Part shown: in pieces, positions 61,664 to 64,000 of the stretch | Numbering within the stretch: position 1 is the first letter of the stretch | Layout: every line of letters begins with the position of its first letter | DNA from: Methylobacterium sp. 17Sr1-1 | GTDB lineage: Bacteria > Pseudomonadota > Alphaproteobacteria > Rhizobiales > Beijerinckiaceae | Assembly (NCBI RefSeq): GCF_003173775.1 | Contig: NZ_CP029552.1 | Span: 3,768,001 to 3,832,000, forward strand | Direction: 5' to 3' | DNA: 64,000 bases | Program-made: the position numbers and the translations under genes | Notes under the pieces: generated by a model | Seen by the model: only the letters and a program-made list of their open reading frames with translations | What the model was told of the DNA's origin: nothing | Databases searched by the model: none

Positions 61664-62086
61664 TCAGCTCTGCGGAGCGGTGCGGCGGCGGCGGGCGGGA
61701 AGCGGCGAGGAGAACGGGACCATCCGGCCGATGACGGGGTTCGGCGTATGGTCCAGGGCGGTGCCGTTATAGACGTCGACGCCGGCGCCGATGACGCCGC
61801 CGAGGAGGGCGTTGCCCGCCATGCTGGCGCCGCCCGTCCCGCTCACCGTGGTGGTGACCGGCACCTGCACGTCGGCGTGGCCGGGCAGCGAGAAGGTCGA
61901 GACGAATTCCTGCTTGCGCGGCACTTCGAGGGTGCAGGGCGTGACCGGGCAGCCCGGCCCGAACGAGGTGCGCATCGCGGCGCCCGGCGGCTCCGACAGG
62001 AAGGTGACGGGTTCGGTCGTGCCGCGGGTCACGGTCCCGCAGGCGGTCAGGGCGAGGAAGCTCAGGCTGGCGGCGATGATGCGCAT
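61664..62086 (-). CDS. small lipoprotein of unknown function
   Basis: A 140-aa protein with a lipobox (LSFLALTAC, cysteine near residue 16). The mature part has a beta-rich segment (EPVTFLSEPPGAAMRTSFG, with CPVTPC as a likely disulfide) then a Gly-rich hydrophobic stretch (GNALLGGVIGAGVDVYNG). The pattern SEPPGA with a later TP(C) resembles PEGA-like lipoproteins. The start ATG at 62086 is preferred over a GTG one codon earlier. Confidence 0.75.
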   Translation of the reverse strand: MRIIAASLSFLALTACGTVTRGTTEPVTFLSEPPGAAMRTSFGPGCPVTPCTLEVPRKQEFVSTFSLPGHADVQVPVTTTVSGTGGASMAGNALLGGVIGAGVDVYNGTALDHTPNPVIGRMVPFSSPLPARRRRTAPQS

Positions 62087-62644
62087 CACGTCGGGCTCGC
62101 GCGGACGGCCGGCCGGCGGCCGCGTCCACTGTCAGGAGGGCGGTTGATGAGGGGGGGATCCAGGCCGGTCGCCACAAGCTTGACCGTGAGGATCGCCCCG
62201 GTTGTCGCGAAAACGTCTACCGCTGTCCAGCCGATATTCTCCATTTGAGACGCAGAGACATCAAAATCTACGTCGGACGAGATGCGGGACGTCCCAGGGA
62301 CACACCGTCCCGTGCTCTGCGTCATTCAGCGGAGGTTCGTCCATGATCCGACCGGACGTCTCGAACGGCTCCGGCCTGCCGCACGGTCGAGGGACGATTG
62401 AACGCCGGTCGGCATTGCCGATCGTGCCGGAGACGCGTCGGTTCGAGACGCTCGCACATGTTTTTGAGACGCAGACCATGGGTTGCCGGGCCCCGCACTT
62501 GGCCGAAGCTGCTACGATGATGCCGCTGCGCCGGCGTCGGACTGTGCCGGGGCCCGGGCGTCGTTGAGTCATTTCGTCATGATCGAGTCGAATGTCGGAC
62601 AGTGGCCGCGGACGGTTTGGGAGCGCTTGGCTTGGGAGCGCCCG
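62087..62644. other. interval without a clear gene
   Basis: About 560 bp. An open frame from ATG 62343 (74 codons) lacks a ribosome site and a family signature. The 13-mer TTTGAGACGCAGA occurs twice (62244-62256 and 62463-62475), and CGGGAC pairs with GTCCCG around 62285-62313. It probably holds the lipoprotein promoter. Confidence 0.4.
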
Positions 62645-62737
62645 ATGAGCGGGCGCGCGATTTCCCTGATGCTGGCCGTGGCGCTCGTTCTCGCCATCGC
62701 GGCGGCGGCGGGCGCGCCGCTCCTCGGGGCGCCCTGA
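62645..62737 (+). CDS. possible 30-aa hydrophobic peptide
   Basis: MSGRAISLMLAVALVLAIAA is followed by ten further residues (AAGAPLLGAP), a single-helix peptide. GGGAG lies eight bases upstream. Small single-helix peptides exist in bacteria but are hard to prove; this may be a chance frame. Confidence 0.25.
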   Translation: MSGRAISLMLAVALVLAIAAAAGAPLLGAP

Positions 62738-62762
62738 CGGTCGCGCCCTGAGCCGCCGCCCG

Positions 62763-64000
62763 TCAGGCCGCCGGCGGCCCGCCGAGCTTGATGCCGGCGC
62801 GGCGAAACAGCGTCAGCCAGATCGTGTTGAGTTCGCTGCGGGTCGCGTCGCTCGCCGCGAGATCGACCAGGAAGCAGCGCACCTCGACTTCGAGGCCGTG
62901 CTCGCCGATCCGCATCAGGAGGGCGCTCGGAGCCGGATGGGCCGCGACGTTGGGGTGGCGCTCCGCCACCTTCAGCAGGATCTCGTGCAGCACCTCGACG
63001 TCGGTCTCCTTGTCGAGGATCAGCGGCACGCGCAGGCGCTGGGTGTCGTCCGTGAGGGTCTTGTTGCGGACGATCGAGGTGATGAGATCGGTGTTCGGCA
63101 CCACGAGGTCGGTGCGGTCGCCGGTGGCGATCAGGGTGGAGCGCACGCTGATCCGCTTCACCCGGCCCTCCTCGCCCTTGACGGTGACGAGGTCGCCGAC
63201 CCGGATCGGCCGCTCGGCGAGCACGATCAGCCCCGAGACGAAGTTCGACACGATGCTCTGGAGGCCGAAGCCGATGCCGACCGAGAGGGCGCCGGCGATC
63301 ACCGTGAGGCTCTGCGGGTTCACCCCGAGCTGGCCGAGCGCCATCACCAGCGTCAGGGCGAGGCCGCCTGAGCCAACCACCGTGATGACCGAGTAGCGCG
63401 CCCCGGCATCGAGCCGCGTATGGGGCAGGAAGCGCCGGTCGAGCCACCCGGTGGCGAGGCGGGTCGCCAGCAGGCCGGCGCCGAAGGCCAGGAGCGCGAG
63501 GCCGGCGGCGCCGAGCCAGCCGCGCAGATCCGCCACGGTGGTGCCGAGGAAGGCGTCCTGGAACGGGTTCAGCTCGCCGTGGGCGAGGCTCCACGGGCCG
63601 ATCACCACGAACGCCATCGCGCCGACGACGAGGGCGTGCAGCAGGCCCGAGAGCGCGATCGAGGCGAGCGCCAGCGTTCCGGGCCGGAGCGAGACGGTGC
63701 GGCACAGCCGCGACAGCCGCGCCGAGCGGGCGACGTCCTCAGGCGCCACCGAGAGCGCGTCGACGCAGATCAGCACGATCCAGCCCAAGGCCACCAGCAC
63801 CCCGGTGACGAGGAGGCGCCCGACCAGGAAGTCGCCGAGCGCCGTGAGGCCGAGGAGCACGCAGGCGACGGCGGCCGCCGTCACCGCCCAGACGAGGGGC
63901 CCTAGCGCCCCGAGGAAGCCGACTGGTGCGGCCGCCGGCATCGCCGCCAGCGCGGCCCCGTCCGGGGGCTCCGCGTTTGGAGGCTCGGCATGGGCGAGCC
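62763..64000 (-). CDS. MscS-family mechanosensitive channel, C-terminal part (cut by window edge)
   Basis: The frame is open to the right edge, so the N-terminus is missing; 412 codons plus the stop are present. There are several membrane helices, then the pore-lining helix and MscS signature (VIAGALSVGIGFGLQSIVSN, FVSGLIVLAERPIRVGDLV), the beta domain (GRVKRISVRSTLIATGD, then VVPNTDLITSIVRNKTL) and the C-terminal alpha/beta domain. The many extra N-terminal helices suggest a large MscK/DUF3772-type protein rather than a short MscS. It releases solutes on osmotic downshock. Confidence 0.92.
   Translation of the reverse strand, partial: LAHAEPPNAEPPDGAALAAMPAAAPVGFLGALGPLVWAVTAAAVACVLLGLTALGDFLVGRLLVTGVLVALGWIVLICVDALSVAPEDVARSARLSRLCRTVSLRPGTLALASIALSGLLHALVVGAMAFVVIGPWSLAHGELNPFQDAFLGTTVADLRGWLGAAGLALLAFGAGLLATRLATGWLDRRFLPHTRLDAGARYSVITVVGSGGLALTLVMALGQLGVNPQSLTVIAGALSVGIGFGLQSIVSNFVSGLIVLAERPIRVGDLVTVKGEEGRVKRISVRSTLIATGDRTDLVVPNTDLITSIVRNKTLTDDTQRLRVPLILDKETDVEVLHEILLKVAERHPNVAAHPAPSALLMRIGEHGLEVEVRCFLVDLAASDATRSELNTIWLTLFRRAGIKLGGPPAA

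Noticed and set aside
62343-62567. A 74-codon plus-strand open frame
   Set aside because: No ribosome site, Arg-rich low-complexity C-terminus and no recognisable family.

Overview
The window is very GC-rich, with long antisense open frames opposite most genes. Its content points to an alphaproteobacterium of the Methylobacterium type (Hyphomicrobiales). The pointers are a methanol/ethanol-family PQQ dehydrogenase with a lanthanide signature, a soluble NAD-dependent formate dehydrogenase, an aa3 oxidase locus with a CoxF-like peptide, a complete-looking protocatechuate branch and several bacterial transglutaminase-like cysteine proteinases. Genus assignment is inference; no rRNA, tRNA, CRISPR array, transposase or prophage gene was seen.

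Layout. 1-4922 (minus): cytochrome c oxidase locus ctaC-ctaD-ctaB-coxF-ctaG-ctaE, the last cut by the left edge. 5223-7966: a LysR regulator and a chemoreceptor. 8652-14702 (plus): formate dehydrogenase operon fdsG-fdsB-fdsA-fdhD-fdsD, with a candidate operator upstream. 15055-18297: a hybrid sensor kinase (minus) divergent from a small protein and an OmpR-type regulator (plus). 18446-25354: cysE with a DUF3126 gene, small membrane proteins, two BTLCP proteinases, a phosphoribosyltransferase next to a CinA-like protein, and sfsA. 25616-27700: a second chemoreceptor. 27720-31238 (minus): an operon of a PCu(A)C-like protein, a lanthanide-type PQQ alcohol dehydrogenase, cytochrome c and a secreted unknown.

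31494-35113 (plus): cupin, short-chain dehydrogenase, and a ZnuD-like TonB receptor preceded by two Zur-box-like palindromes. 35550-42305 (minus): protocatechuate catabolism (pcaH, pcaG, a BKACE enzyme, pcaB, a fused pcaD-pcaC) flanked by IclR and TetR regulators, with a divergent EamA transporter. 43596-44654: threonine aldolase. 45376-52700 (plus): glutamate synthase gltB and gltD, separated by a BrnT/BrnA toxin-antitoxin pair and a glutathione transferase. 53210-64000: a siderophore receptor, an SGNH/DUF459 protein, a third BTLCP gene sharing a nearly identical 411-bp block with one 35 kb away, a Bcr/CflA-type exporter, small unknowns, an AraC regulator, a lipoprotein and a partial MscS channel.

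Functionally, alcohol oxidation in the periplasm feeds electrons to cytochrome c and then to the oxidase, while formate is oxidised to CO2 with NADH formation. The pca genes suggest a soil or plant-associated life on lignin-derived aromatics, and the BKACE gene suggests a 3-oxoadipate step independent of pcaIJ/pcaF. Intergenic gaps near 8.1, 21.1, 35.1, 39.8, 43.4 and 52.9 kb hold long nested palindromes, probably dispersed repeats or terminators.
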